Below are positions 8,973 through 17,957 of a DNA stretch of 64,000 nt, piece by piece (position 1 is the first letter of the stretch; each line of letters begins with the position of its first letter). Made by a program: the position numbers and the translations under genes. The notes below the pieces were generated by a model. The model searched no databases. It was not told the origin of the DNA and saw only the letters and a list, made by a program, of their open reading frames with translations. The DNA comes from Winogradskyella schleiferi (GTDB lineage: Bacteria; Bacteroidota; Bacteroidia; Flavobacteriales; Flavobacteriaceae). The stretch is from contig NZ_CP053351.1 in NCBI RefSeq assembly GCF_013394655.1, positions 1,488,001-1,552,000 of the forward strand, in the 5' to 3' direction.

Positions 8973-9001
8973 AAACCTGAGTTTGAGGCTCAGGTTTTTT
9001 T
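8973..9001. terminator. bidirectional terminator between convergent genes
   Basis: 9-bp stem (AAACCTGAG 8973-8981 with CTCAGGTTT 8989-8997), 7-base loop and a T tract to 9001, lying between the secreted repeat protein and the gamma-lyase gene, which converge here. Confidence 0.85.
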
Positions 9002-9005
9002 AAGT

Positions 9006-10205
9006 TTATAAAATATCCAATTCCACCATACAAGCCCTCATCAGTTCATAAGTACGTTCAATATCGGCATCCAATCCTATAGAAAAACGGATGAGACCAT
9101 CACTCAAGCCCATCGCTTCTTGTTCTTCCTCAGGAATTTCAGACGATGTAGAACTGCCTGGCGCACTAAATAAGGTTTTGTAGAATCCTAAACTAACTGC
9201 CAAATAACCAAGGTTGCGTTCTTGCATCATTTCCATCAACGCATTGGCTTTATCTAGAGTACCAACATCAATGGTCATCATACCACCAAAGCCATATTTT
9301 TCATTCATCATGGATTTAAATAACGTATGTGATGGGTGAGAGGCCAATCCTGGATAAACGGTTTTTAGACCATCGTTTTCAAATTTTTCAGCTAAAAAAG
9401 TCGCGTTATGGCTGTGTTGCATCATCCTGATATGTAAGGTTCTTAAATTCTTTAACACCGAAGCCGAACGTAAACTATCCATTGTAGAACCTAATAACAT
9501 AGCGGCTCCACTATTGACGTTTCGTAAATCATCGATGAGTTCTTGGGTACCACAAACCACACCACCAACGGTATCGGAAGAACCATTGATGAATTTGGTC
9601 AAACTATGTACCACGATATCTGCGCCTAATTTTATAGGGGAAATGGACAGTGGCGAAAACGTATTGTCAACGACCAATTTAAGCTTATGCTTTTTCGCTA
9701 GTTCGGACAATCTTTTGATATCAGCAACTTCTAATAACGGATTGCTAACCGATTCACAATACAACACTTTAGTTTTTGAAGTAATTGCCGATTCAATGAC
9801 ATCTAGTTTTGTAATATCTACAAACGTCGTCCCAATACCTAAACGCGGTGCAAAGTTTTTAAGAAAAGCATAAGTGCCTCCATAAATGGTTCTACTGCTG
9901 ACCACATGGTCGCCAGAATTACAAAGTTGTAATAATACAGGTGTAATAGCTCCCATTCCTGAAGCCGTTACGGTTGCCGTTTCCGTACCTTCCATGGCTG
10001 CTAAAGCTTCGCCTAAATATAAGTTTGAGGGCGACGAATGACGCGAGTATAAATAACAGCCATCAGCATTACCTTCAAAGGTATCGAACATTGTTTTTGC
10101 TGATAAGAACGTATAGGTTGATGAATCTGAAATGGAAGGATTCACACCTCCGAATTCACCGAAGTACTGTAAATCTTGAATATTGTTTGCAGGTTTAAAA
10201 GCCAT
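9006..10205 (-). CDS. PLP-dependent Cys/Met-metabolism enzyme, probably methionine gamma-lyase
   Basis: 399 residues, gamma-family (Cys/Met metabolism) PLP enzyme. The cofactor lysine lies in HSLTKFINGSSD; the phosphate-cup region (ATVTASGMGAI) and the Asp of LKLVVDNTFSPL that contacts the pyridine nitrogen are present. Family members include methionine gamma-lyase, cystathionine gamma-lyase/synthase and O-acetylhomoserine sulfhydrylase. A divergent Lrp-type regulator 159 bases away parallels the mdeR-mdeA arrangement known in Pseudomonas putida, which favours methionine gamma-lyase (methionine to 2-oxobutanoate, methanethiol and ammonia). Substrate assignment is by context and overall look; residue-level specificity was not checked. 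Starts ATG MAFKPANNIQD. Confidence 0.85.
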   Translation of the reverse strand: MAFKPANNIQDLQYFGEFGGVNPSISDSSTYTFLSAKTMFDTFEGNADGCYLYSRHSSPSNLYLGEALAAMEGTETATVTASGMGAITPVLLQLCNSGDHVVSSRTIYGGTYAFLKNFAPRLGIGTTFVDITKLDVIESAITSKTKVLYCESVSNPLLEVADIKRLSELAKKHKLKLVVDNTFSPLSISPIKLGADIVVHSLTKFINGSSDTVGGVVCGTQELIDDLRNVNSGAAMLLGSTMDSLRSASVLKNLRTLHIRMMQHSHNATFLAEKFENDGLKTVYPGLASHPSHTLFKSMMNEKYGFGGMMTIDVGTLDKANALMEMMQERNLGYLAVSLGFYKTLFSAPGSSTSSEIPEEEQEAMGLSDGLIRFSIGLDADIERTYELMRACMVELDIL

Positions 10206-10309
10206 AATGTCTTGATTTGATTAGTTATTCAAAATTGAACAATTTTAGATGTATTGTCAAGCATAAATTGATTATTTAGAAAATAAAACTATATTTAATC
10301 TAATAATAA

Positions 10310-10349
10310 GATTTATAATCTATGTTTATAAGTAAATTTGATTATAATC
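10310..10349 (+). promoter_or_regulatory. paired palindromic operator-like sites and -7 box upstream of the Lrp gene
   Basis: GATTATAATC at 10340-10349 is a perfect 10-bp palindrome and GATTTATAATC at 10310-10320 is the same motif with one extra T. Their centres are about 30 bases apart, roughly three helical turns, as expected for an octameric Lrp-family regulator binding one DNA face. A TAAATTTG -7 box (10333-10340) lies between and overlaps the second site, 24 bases before the Lrp start codon. Autoregulation and control of the divergent lyase are inferred. Confidence 0.45.
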
Positions 10350-10364
10350 TGAAAAAATATAAGA

Positions 10365-10823
10365 ATGACTTTCGACGTGATTGACAGAAAATTATTAGAA
10401 CTGCTACAAAAAGACAGTAAACAAACCAACAAAGCATTAGCTCATGCATTAGGACTGTCGGTTACGGCAGTTTACGAACGCATCAAAAAACTTGAAAATA
10501 ATAAAGTTGTTAATCGCTATGTGGCACTAGTTGATAAAAAGAAAGTTGATAAAGATTTTGTGGTATTTTGTAATATTAAGTTAGTGCAACATACACAAGA
10601 TTACGTTGTAAAATTTGAAAGGGAAGTCGCCAAGCTTAATGAAGTCTTAGAATGTTATCATATTAGTGGCGATTATGATTACCTTATAAAAGTTTTGGTA
10701 GAAGATATGGAAGCGTTTAGGGAGTTTATGGTCAAAAAACTAACCACCATTGACCATATTGGTAGTACGTACAGTATGTTTATGATAAATGAAGTGAAAC
10801 ATACGACGGCAATTTCAATATAA
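10365..10823 (+). CDS. Lrp/AsnC-family transcriptional regulator
   Basis: 152 residues. N-terminal winged HTH (residues about 5-60: DRKLLELLQKDSKQTNKALAHALGLS then AVYERIKKLE) and C-terminal ligand-binding RAM/AsnC domain (about 65-148, with the YHISGDYDYLIKVLV signature). Typical length for the family. Divergent from the methionine gamma-lyase-like gene and preceded by two palindromic sites, so it probably regulates that gene and itself in response to an amino acid. Start ATG MTFDVIDRKLL aligns with the usual start of the family. Confidence 0.93.
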   Translation: MTFDVIDRKLLELLQKDSKQTNKALAHALGLSVTAVYERIKKLENNKVVNRYVALVDKKKVDKDFVVFCNIKLVQHTQDYVVKFEREVAKLNEVLECYHISGDYDYLIKVLVEDMEAFREFMVKKLTTIDHIGSTYSMFMINEVKHTTAISI

Positions 10824-11251
10824 CGCATACCAAGCACAATTTACAACCGCGTCGAATTCTTTCCAATATTCATATTGGTTGCTGTAGCTTTTGCTATAGA
10901 TTTTCATGAATGAATTATAAACGAAATTGGAATTTTTGATTTTCTATAAATTGCTGTCTGTGTATTAAAAAGAACCGATATTTAGAACATTTTTTTTGAC
11001 CGCTATCAATCACTTTTAAAAAATGAAATTCTTTTAATTGTAATAAATACAGCTTTATTTTAACTTGCTGCTTTACAGGTGTAACCATGACTTTTTTTTT
11101 GGTGAAATTCCCTTTGATTTCACATTTATAAAAACAAAATCTAAGCTTATGGTAACCATTGAAAATGCGTTTTATGGTTTATATTTATTTATCGTTGGAA
11201 TGGGAGATATGTTAGGTTTTCCCAATTAGATTAATTTTTTACTTTTACATT
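10824..11251. other. 428-base gap upstream of the PAS-LuxR gene
   Basis: No supportable gene. A 26-codon ATG frame at 11149-11229 (begins MVTIENAFYGLYLF) is present but has nothing to support it. CCAATATTCATATTGG near 10860 is a short inverted repeat. TAGGTTTT at 11213-11220 resembles a -7 box about 30 bases before the downstream start. No repeat-family copy seen. Confidence 0.45.
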
Positions 11252-12022
11252 ATGAAACAGTCGCAAATCAAAGATTTATATCGCTTTATATTCAAGTCAT
11301 ATGACAAGCCATCTCTAAAGAAACATATCGAAAAATTAATAGAGCTCGATGAGTATTTGCCTTACAGTTCTACGTTTTTTTGCGTTACCAATACCCAAGA
11401 ATTAACTTTCGAATATGTAAGTAAAAACTATAAGTCGTGCCTAGGATTAGACGCAAGTGAGCTAAAAGTACATGGTATGCGTTATTTTTGGAGTAGAATT
11501 CATCCAGGGGATGTTGATGCATGGTTAAGCGCACTTAATAATTTAATGGAATTTACACTCAGTGAAATACCAGAAGAGAGACGAAAAGATGCGAATTACA
11601 CATGGAATTTTAGATTGAAAAATGCAGATGATATTTATGTCAATATCGTACAGAATACAACCCCTTTGGTTTTTGATTCTGCCGGAAAACCCATAATTGG
11701 ATTAGCTCATTACACGGTTTTGGATCCAAATATAAAAATGGAGATTACGGCTTCTGCTAAATTGCTTAATACCAAAAAAGAATATGAAACTATATATTTT
11801 AATAATTTTTCTCAAAAATTATTAAATGAGGGAATAAGCAACAGAGAGCGCGATGTTATTAGGTTACTCGTTTTGAACAATACAAGTAAAGAAATTTCTG
11901 AGAAGTTAAGTATAAGTTCACACACGGTAGATACACACCGAAGGAATATATTGAAAAAGCTTAAAATTTCGTCAACAGGAGAACTCGTTGGTATGTTAAA
12001 AATGAATCAACATTGGTTGTGA
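11252..12022 (+). CDS. PAS-fold sensor with LuxR-type HTH
   Basis: 256 residues. Residues about 45-165 look like a PAS domain (FFCVTNTQELTFEYVS, then FRLKNADDIYVNIVQNTTPLVF). Residues about 185-250 are a LuxR/FixJ-type HTH (NEGISNRERDVIRLLV, SKEISEKLSISSHTVDTHRRNI). There is no receiver domain, transmembrane segment or signal peptide, so it is a one-component cytoplasmic regulator. Many PAS-LuxR proteins of this kind exist in Flavobacteriaceae with unknown ligands. It sits alone between two gene-free stretches of over 400 bases, so its targets cannot be guessed. Confidence 0.88.
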   Translation: MKQSQIKDLYRFIFKSYDKPSLKKHIEKLIELDEYLPYSSTFFCVTNTQELTFEYVSKNYKSCLGLDASELKVHGMRYFWSRIHPGDVDAWLSALNNLMEFTLSEIPEERRKDANYTWNFRLKNADDIYVNIVQNTTPLVFDSAGKPIIGLAHYTVLDPNIKMEITASAKLLNTKKEYETIYFNNFSQKLLNEGISNRERDVIRLLVLNNTSKEISEKLSISSHTVDTHRRNILKKLKISSTGELVGMLKMNQHWL

Positions 12023-12406
12023 ATTTAATAAATACTCAAATTGAGTATTGTGACATCATTAAATAATATGCAATTTTGGTTTGCTATTAGCAACTTAGGG
12101 AAAACAGGTCCATTCTTTTAGATTAATTTAATCAGCTAAAAGTTTGGGCTTTTTTTTAGACAATTTCTTCAAAACCTCAGGTTTCATTAATTCTATACTA
12201 ATCGGCTAAGACGTAAACTGAACGCTATTTCGAAATCTCGTTTTATTATTAGGATGGGGAATATTTAAGGCATAAAGTTTAAATATTTTAATAGGTAATA
12301 ACACTAGGAATTCTGTGAGCTATGACTAAGACCCAAAATCCCAAACTTGGATTAATGAATCTATTATGATTTGGAAACATAAATCATAAATTCAATGAAA
12401 TAGCCG
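12023..12406. other. gene-free gap between the PAS-LuxR gene and the lpd promoter
   Basis: No ORF or RNA gene recognised. A possible weak terminator for the upstream gene lies at 12115-12158: CTTTTAG (12115-12121) pairs with CTAAAAG (12136-12142), followed by a T-rich tail. Confidence 0.45.
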
Positions 12407-12437
12407 TTTGCCTTCCCACAAAACATTCGTATTTTTG
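12407..12437 (+). promoter_or_regulatory. canonical Bacteroidota promoter of lpd-fabV
   Basis: TTTG at 12407-12410, exactly 19 bases, then TATTTTTG at 12430-12437, matching the TTTG-N19-TAnnTTTG consensus at every defined position. Transcription would start near 12444, leaving a leader of about 28 bases before the lpd ATG. Confidence 0.7.
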
Positions 12438-12471
12438 TTGGTATTAAAACTAATCAGACAAAAATATTCTT

Positions 12472-13872
12472 ATGAAGTCATACGATGTAGCAATAATAGG
12501 TTCTGGACCTGGCGGTTATGTAGCCGCAATTCGTTGCGCACAATTAGGCATGAAAACTGCCATTATTGAAAAATATTCCACGCTTGGTGGTACATGCTTA
12601 AACGTAGGCTGTATTCCTAGCAAAGCCTTATTGAGTTCGTCGCACCATTACGAAGAAGCTACCAAACATTTTGAAGAGCATGGTATTGAGATTCCTGGCG
12701 AGATTAAAGTGAATCTGGAAAAAATGATTGGTCGTAAGCAAGCTGTTGTGGATCAAACAACTGGTGGTATTGATTTCTTAATGAAGAAAAATAATATTGA
12801 CGTTTTTGAAGGGTTAGGGTTTTTTAAAGATGCGACTCATATTAAAATTGATGGAAAGGATGCTCAGGAAATTGAAGCAAAAAAAATCATCATTGCAACA
12901 GGAAGTAAGCCAAGTAACTTACCATTTATAGAATTAGATAAGGAGCGTATCATCACTTCAACAGAAGCTTTAAAACTAAAGGAAATTCCAAAGCACTTAA
13001 TTATCATTGGTGGAGGTGTTATTGGTTTAGAGCTCGGTCAAGTATATCGTCGTTTAGGTGCAGAAGTGACGGTTATAGAATATATGGACAGAATCATACC
13101 GACTATGGATGCTGGTTTGTCTAAGGAATTGAATAAGGTTTTTAAGAAGGCAAAATGCAAAATGATGGTATCGCACAAAGTGCAATCCGTTGAGCGAAAA
13201 GGCGATGAAGTTATTGTAAAAGCTGAAAACAAAAAAGGCGAAGTCGTGGAATTTAAAGGCGATTATTGCTTAGTGTCTGTTGGTCGTCGTCCTTATACGG
13301 ATGGTCTAAATGCTGAAGCTGCAGGTGTGAAAATCAATGATAGAGGACAAGTTGAAGTAAATGAGCATCTACAAACCTCTGCATCCCATATTTATGCTAT
13401 TGGCGATGTCATCAAAGGCGCTATGTTAGCACACAAAGCTGAGGAAGAAGGTGTTTTTGTAGCGGAAACTATAGCTGGGCAAAAGCCACATATCGATTAT
13501 AATTTAATTCCAGGTGTGGTTTACACATGGCCAGAAGTCGCTGCGGTTGGTAAAACCGAAGAAGAATTAAAAGCTGATAATGTTGAATACAAAGTGGGTC
13601 AATTTCCATTTAGAGCTTTAGGACGCGCTAGAGCAAGTGGTGATTTAGAAGGTTTTGTAAAAATATTAGCCGATAAAACTACAGATGAAGTATTGGGAAT
13701 CCATATGATTGGTGCACGTTGTGCCGATTTAATTTCGGAAGCAGTTGTGGCGATGGAATATAGAGCTTCGGCTGAAGATATTTCCCGGATGTCCCATGCA
13801 CACCCAACATTCGCCGAAGCAGTAAAAGAAGCCGCTTTAGCAGCAACTGACGATAGAGCATTACACGTATAG
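12472..13872 (+). CDS. lpdA: dihydrolipoyl dehydrogenase
   Basis: 466 residues, FAD flavoprotein disulfide reductase; the E3 component of 2-oxoacid dehydrogenase complexes, oxidising dihydrolipoamide with NAD+. FAD-binding GSGPGG near residue 11, redox-active disulfide GGTCLNVGCIPSK near 40-52, NAD-binding GGGVIGLE near 180, second FAD motif IYAIGDV near 305, and the catalytic His-Glu dyad in HAHPTFAEA near 445 are all present. Preceded by a canonical promoter and followed after 20 bases by fabV, with which it is probably cotranscribed. No E1 or E2 genes are in the window, so this E3 is encoded away from its partners or serves several complexes. Confidence 0.96.
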   Translation: MKSYDVAIIGSGPGGYVAAIRCAQLGMKTAIIEKYSTLGGTCLNVGCIPSKALLSSSHHYEEATKHFEEHGIEIPGEIKVNLEKMIGRKQAVVDQTTGGIDFLMKKNNIDVFEGLGFFKDATHIKIDGKDAQEIEAKKIIIATGSKPSNLPFIELDKERIITSTEALKLKEIPKHLIIIGGGVIGLELGQVYRRLGAEVTVIEYMDRIIPTMDAGLSKELNKVFKKAKCKMMVSHKVQSVERKGDEVIVKAENKKGEVVEFKGDYCLVSVGRRPYTDGLNAEAAGVKINDRGQVEVNEHLQTSASHIYAIGDVIKGAMLAHKAEEEGVFVAETIAGQKPHIDYNLIPGVVYTWPEVAAVGKTEEELKADNVEYKVGQFPFRALGRARASGDLEGFVKILADKTTDEVLGIHMIGARCADLISEAVVAMEYRASAEDISRMSHAHPTFAEAVKEAALAATDDRALHV

Positions 13873-13892
13873 ACCATTTAGACTAAAAAGAT

Positions 13893-15083
13893 ATGATAAT
13901 AGAACCAAGAACTAGAGGATTTATTTGTTTAACCTCGCATCCAACAGGTTGTGAGCAAAATGTATTGGATCAAATAAATTATATAAAAGAACGACCAACT
14001 AAAAACGGGCCTAAAAAAGTATTGGTAATTGGCGCTTCAACCGGATTTGGTTTAGCCTCGAGGATAACGAGTGCTTATGGCTCTGATGCTTCAACTATTG
14101 GTGTGTTTTTCGAAAAGCCACCATCAGAAGGTCGTCCTGCTTCGCCAGGTTGGTACAATAGTGCAGCTTTTGAGACACAAGCTCACAAAGATGGTTTATA
14201 CGCCAAAAGTATCAATGGCGATGCGTTTTCTAACGAAATTAAAGCACAAACCTTAAAATTAATAAAAGACGATTTGGGTAAAATCGATATGCTGATTTAC
14301 AGTTTGGCTTCGCCAGTAAGGACGCATCCAGAAACAGGCGAACGTTTTAAGTCCGTTCTAAAACCCATTGGTGACACGTTTACTAATAAGACGGTCGATT
14401 TTCATACCGGCGAAGTCAAGGAAATTTCTATTGAACCAAGTTCTGGCGATGATATTGACAACACAGTGGCTGTAATGGGAGGCGAAGATTGGCAAATGTG
14501 GATTGATTTATTAAAATCTGAAGATGTATTATCTGAGGATTTTAAAACCGTTGCCTATTCTTATATCGGACCATCATTAACTGAGGCCGTTTACAGAAAA
14601 GGAACAATTGGAGCAGCGAAAGATGATTTGGAAGCGACAGCTTTTAAAATTACGGATACTTTAGAAGACATCAATGGGAAAGCCTATGTTTCTGTGAATA
14701 AAGCCCTAGTAACCCAAGCGAGTTCTGCAATTCCTGTAATTCCATTATACATTTCATTATTGTATCAAGTGATGAAGGACGAAGGCATTCACGAAGGATG
14801 TATTGAGCAAATTGAACGATTGTTTAACGAACGTCTATATGCTGAAAATTTAGAATTGGATGAAGCCGGAAGAATACGCATTGACGATTGGGAAATGCGA
14901 GACGATATCCAAGCAAAAGTTCTAGAACTTTGGAAACAAGCCACTACAGAAACCTTACCAAATATTGGCGATTTACAAGGTTATAAAACTGATTTCTTTA
15001 ATCTCTTTGGGTTTGAAGTTGATGGAGTAGACTATGATAAAGACGTTGATGAAATGGTTGCTATTCCTGGATTGCAAGAATAA
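13893..15083 (+). CDS. fabV: FabV-type trans-2-enoyl-ACP/CoA reductase
   Basis: 396 residues, normal length for FabV. NADH-dependent reduction of trans-2-enoyl-ACP or -CoA, the last step of fatty-acid elongation; FabV is the triclosan-resistant alternative to FabI. The conserved N-terminal stretch with HPTGCEQNV and the nucleotide-binding VIGASTGFGLASR (about residue 46-58) are present. EKPPSEGRPASPGWYN is typical of the family, as is the extended-SDR catalytic Tyr-X8-Lys motif, here YRKGTIGAAK. Twenty bases after lpd and followed by a terminator, so the two form a short operon. Confidence 0.95.
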   Translation: MIIEPRTRGFICLTSHPTGCEQNVLDQINYIKERPTKNGPKKVLVIGASTGFGLASRITSAYGSDASTIGVFFEKPPSEGRPASPGWYNSAAFETQAHKDGLYAKSINGDAFSNEIKAQTLKLIKDDLGKIDMLIYSLASPVRTHPETGERFKSVLKPIGDTFTNKTVDFHTGEVKEISIEPSSGDDIDNTVAVMGGEDWQMWIDLLKSEDVLSEDFKTVAYSYIGPSLTEAVYRKGTIGAAKDDLEATAFKITDTLEDINGKAYVSVNKALVTQASSAIPVIPLYISLLYQVMKDEGIHEGCIEQIERLFNERLYAENLELDEAGRIRIDDWEMRDDIQAKVLELWKQATTETLPNIGDLQGYKTDFFNLFGFEVDGVDYDKDVDEMVAIPGLQE

Positions 15084-15107
15084 GTAAGTTATATATATAA
15101 TAATTTG

Positions 15108-15145
15108 AAAAGCGAATTTCTGAAATGGATTTTCGCTTTTTTTTT
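15108..15145 (+). terminator. terminator after fabV
   Basis: 9-bp stem AAAAGCGAA (15108-15116) with TTCGCTTTT (15132-15140), 15-base loop, then a run of T. Confidence 0.85.
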
Positions 15146-15232
15146 GACACTAATTTCACACATCTGTGCGGCTATTCTGCTTTGCGACTTAACTCCCAAT
15201 AACTTTCAGGATTGTGAGAAAATTTATTACAT

Positions 15233-15354
15233 AAAGTTCCACAGAGAAGGCACGAAGATTCACAAAAGAAGTAAATGAAACAAATAATGGACTTTCAAGA
15301 TAAAATCAAAAAACGTTTCACTTTTTACTTCTTACTGAAAACTGAGACTGAATA
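15233..15354. repeat. two flavobacterial intergenic repeat fragments
   Basis: 15233-15271 is a purine-rich CACAGAGAAGGCACGAAG-type element related to the CACAAAG repeat at 20851-20891 and, inverted, to 35601-35630. 15316-15354 is a TTTTTACTTCTTACTG...ACTGAGACTG element that recurs at 20915-20957, in both cases directly beside the 3' end of a minus-strand gene. Neither encodes protein. Confidence 0.55.
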
Positions 15355-15359
15355 CGCTT

Positions 15360-15950
15360 TCAAAGTTCCTGAATCAAATCTTCAATACGAAGCCGCTTAC
15401 TATAATCATACTCATTAACATCTCTCACAAAACAATAGGTGCTGATTTCTTCGTTTTTTACTTTTTCGGAAAGTTGTTCAACCGTGAATGGACCGAATTC
15501 TTTAGATTTTTCTATATAGTAGAATTCGTGGTCGTAAATAATAGTGCTAACTTTCCTTTTATATTTCTCTTTTAAATACGCTTGAATATCTTCAATGGAA
15601 TTCAGCTCGTCTTCATATTTGGTCGTATTGATATAAAGCGCAAATTCTTCTTTATCTTGATTGTTAAGCACCAAAATATCATCATCCTTAAAATAAGCTT
15701 CCACAGTAATCAGCCCATCTTCGGTTTCAATAGTAAATGTGTTTTGGATATTGATGTTCCAAGAGGTTTTGATGACGTTGTCTTTTCGGGATATTTCAAG
15801 AATATTATCTTCCTTAAAGGTATAAATTGATTTCTTTTTAGAAATGCCATTGACTAAAACCCATTGCTGATTTATAAAATGAGAATCGTGATGACGCTCA
15901 TAGCTAAACGGCTTTAAATTGGGAATCGTGTCGTGTAGATAATCATTCAT
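15360..15950 (-). CDS. uncharacterised protein with GYF_2-like C-terminus
   Basis: 196 residues, no signal peptide or membrane helix. The N-terminal two thirds (about 1-130) are beta-rich, with strands such as QWVLVNGIS and NTFTIETEDGLITVEAYF suggesting a lipocalin-like or small barrel fold, but I do not recognise a family. Residues about 140-190 (EFYYIEKSKEFGPFTVEQLSEKV) resemble the GYF_2 domain (xWY...GPxSxxEL) found in many bacterial proteins of unknown role. It lies 67 bases upstream of the response regulator on the same strand reading direction reversed (3' of it), so cotranscription with the LytR/LytS-type pair is possible but unproven. Confidence 0.7.
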   Translation of the reverse strand: MNDYLHDTIPNLKPFSYERHHDSHFINQQWVLVNGISKKKSIYTFKEDNILEISRKDNVIKTSWNINIQNTFTIETEDGLITVEAYFKDDDILVLNNQDKEEFALYINTTKYEDELNSIEDIQAYLKEKYKRKVSTIIYDHEFYYIEKSKEFGPFTVEQLSEKVKNEEISTYCFVRDVNEYDYSKRLRIEDLIQEL

Positions 15951-16017
15951 TTAGCAGGTATTCAATAGCATAGCATCACTATACAACGTTAAGATTTGGG
16001 TGATTATTTCCTTAAAG

Positions 16018-16728
16018 TTAAAAATTTTCTAGACGTTTCAAAACTTCTTTCTTATAACTTCGACTAATGGAAAGCGCTTTTCGATGAACTGTAACATGTT
16101 CATTTGTAAAAGACTGAATTTGCGATAATGCAACAATATAAGACCTGTGAATTCTTAGGAAACGATTTTTAGGTAATTTGGCTTCAATGGCGGTTATGGT
16201 TTCTCTCGTTACAATAATTTTGTCGGAGAGATGAATTTTAATATAATCACTTAAACTTTCAACATATAAAATAGAATCAAAATCTACTTTTAGCATTTTT
16301 CGGTCAGAACGCACAAATATAAAGTCATTATTTTCTGCTGGTTCAGAAACATCTTCAATTAAAGAAGAGGTCACTTCAAAATAACGGTTAACGGATTTCA
16401 ATAAGCGCTCAAAAGCAATAGGTTTTAAAAGATAATCTACAGCTTGCAAATCAAAACCTTCAACAGCATAATCTCTGTAAGCTGTGGTAAAGATAATCTT
16501 GATATTTTTATTTATGGATTTGGCAAAGGAAATGCCCGAAACCTCAGGCATATTAATATCTAAAAAAATTAAGTCAACTTTATGGTTATTAATAAAATTA
16601 AAGGCTTCAATCGCATTTTTGCATTGTGCAATAACCTTCATGTTTTCAATTTTGGATAAGTGGGAAGCTATAATGTCCCGCGCCATTATTTCATCGTCAA
16701 CAATGATACAAGAAATAGTTTTAGACAT
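16018..16728 (-). CDS. LytTR-type response regulator
   Basis: 236 residues. Receiver domain (about 4-120) with acidic pocket in IIVDDE, phospho-acceptor Asp in DLIFLDINMP and conserved Lys in DYLLKPI. LytTR DNA-binding domain at about 140-236 (FIFVRSDRKMLKVDFDSILYVES, RIHRSYIV). Cytoplasmic; partner of the histidine kinase whose gene ends one base upstream of this ATG. LytTR regulators usually bind direct repeats near their own targets, which remain unknown here. Confidence 0.95.
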   Translation of the reverse strand: MSKTISCIIVDDEIMARDIIASHLSKIENMKVIAQCKNAIEAFNFINNHKVDLIFLDINMPEVSGISFAKSINKNIKIIFTTAYRDYAVEGFDLQAVDYLLKPIAFERLLKSVNRYFEVTSSLIEDVSEPAENNDFIFVRSDRKMLKVDFDSILYVESLSDYIKIHLSDKIIVTRETITAIEAKLPKNRFLRIHRSYIVALSQIQSFTNEHVTVHRKALSISRSYKKEVLKRLENF

Positions 16729-16729
16729 C

Positions 16730-17791
16730 TTATAACGTTGGGTTTAGGTTTAAATTTAATGCAATAGTAAAAACATTTTCATCTCTATCAATTTTAAGTT
16801 GATGTTGATTCGGGTATAAGAATTCCAAGCGCTTTTTTATATTCTCCAATCCAATACCTTCACTTGAGCTTGATGTTTGATTGGAACTATTTTGAATTTT
16901 GAATTCAATTTTACTACGGGTTGCTTCAATATCGATAGTTATTTCCAGTTTACCATTTCTAATTTTTCCATGCTTAAAACTATTTTCAACAAAAGGAATC
17001 AATAGCATTGGAGCAATTTCAATAGGTTCTGGATTTATATGTTTCGAAAAATTCACATTCAGAGTATCACTAAAACGCATTTGCTCTAAACTGATATAAT
17101 CTTCAATATGATTTATTTCATCATTTAAACTTACAAATGGTTTATCCACTTGATACAACAAGTAATCCAATAAGTTGGATAGTTTTAATATCATTTCTGG
17201 TGTTTCATCCGCTTTTTTCAATGCGAAACCATACATAGTATTCAGCGTGTTAAACAGAAAGTGTGGATGAATCTGCATTTTTAAATATTTCAGTTCTTGT
17301 TCTTTTAATTTCAATTGTGTTTCAAGAATTTTAGTTTCAAGCGTTTGGGTTCTTTTTGAAGCCCTTATATTTAGTTTCATCAGCTTAAACGCACTTACTA
17401 TGAAGGTGACAAGATATATTCCGGTCAACACGAAAAGAATATTTCTAGTCAAAGGATTCATGTCATTATATTCAAAATTTGAAATATAAATCAAACTAAA
17501 AAAGATAGAAACCATGACCAAATACGCTGAAATTATCAGCGTATAAATACTATAAAGTACAAACTGAAAATAACGTTTTGCTATGAGATAATCTGGTATT
17601 AACTTATAAATGGAGACATAAGTTGTGGCAATTGTAATCGGCATCAAAAACAAAGAAAATATTAATGTATCTCCAAAATTATTACTGCCAACACCAAAAA
17701 AATAGGTGTAGAATAGGAGCACAGCACACCAAAATATAATATGGAGCAGACCTTGACCGATTTTTTTATATATGAAATTCGTTTTAAGCAT
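16730..17791 (-). CDS. LytS-like (His_kinase family) sensor histidine kinase
   Basis: 353 residues. Four predicted membrane helices within residues 1-135, a coiled-coil linker (about 140-170), then the His_kinase domain with phospho-acceptor His in QIHPHFLFNTLNTMYG. The HATPase domain follows, with N box PFVENSFKHG and G-box region SSEGIGLENIKKRL. There is no large periplasmic domain, so the signal is probably sensed in or at the membrane. It forms a tight two-gene operon with the LytTR regulator (1-base gap). Pairs of this architecture are abundant in Bacteroidota and their signals are rarely known. Confidence 0.94.
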   Translation of the reverse strand: MLKTNFIYKKIGQGLLHIIFWCAVLLFYTYFFGVGSNNFGDTLIFSLFLMPITIATTYVSIYKLIPDYLIAKRYFQFVLYSIYTLIISAYLVMVSIFFSLIYISNFEYNDMNPLTRNILFVLTGIYLVTFIVSAFKLMKLNIRASKRTQTLETKILETQLKLKEQELKYLKMQIHPHFLFNTLNTMYGFALKKADETPEMILKLSNLLDYLLYQVDKPFVSLNDEINHIEDYISLEQMRFSDTLNVNFSKHINPEPIEIAPMLLIPFVENSFKHGKIRNGKLEITIDIEATRSKIEFKIQNSSNQTSSSSEGIGLENIKKRLEFLYPNQHQLKIDRDENVFTIALNLNLNPTL

Positions 17792-17957
17792 TTAGAAAAT
17801 TCAAATTACAATAATACTGTATTTTTATAGTGTTTTATGAGTTTATAGACGAATAACGGAATTAGCAATGGATTCAACATAGTGCCAAATCCCAAGTTAA
17901 AATGGTTATCCGTCGCAAATATATATATTGAAGGTATTTATTTTTTAAGTTTGAGGT

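Noticed and set aside
11149..11229. 26-residue ATG frame upstream of the PAS-LuxR gene
   Set aside because: Too short, no ribosome-binding or conservation evidence.
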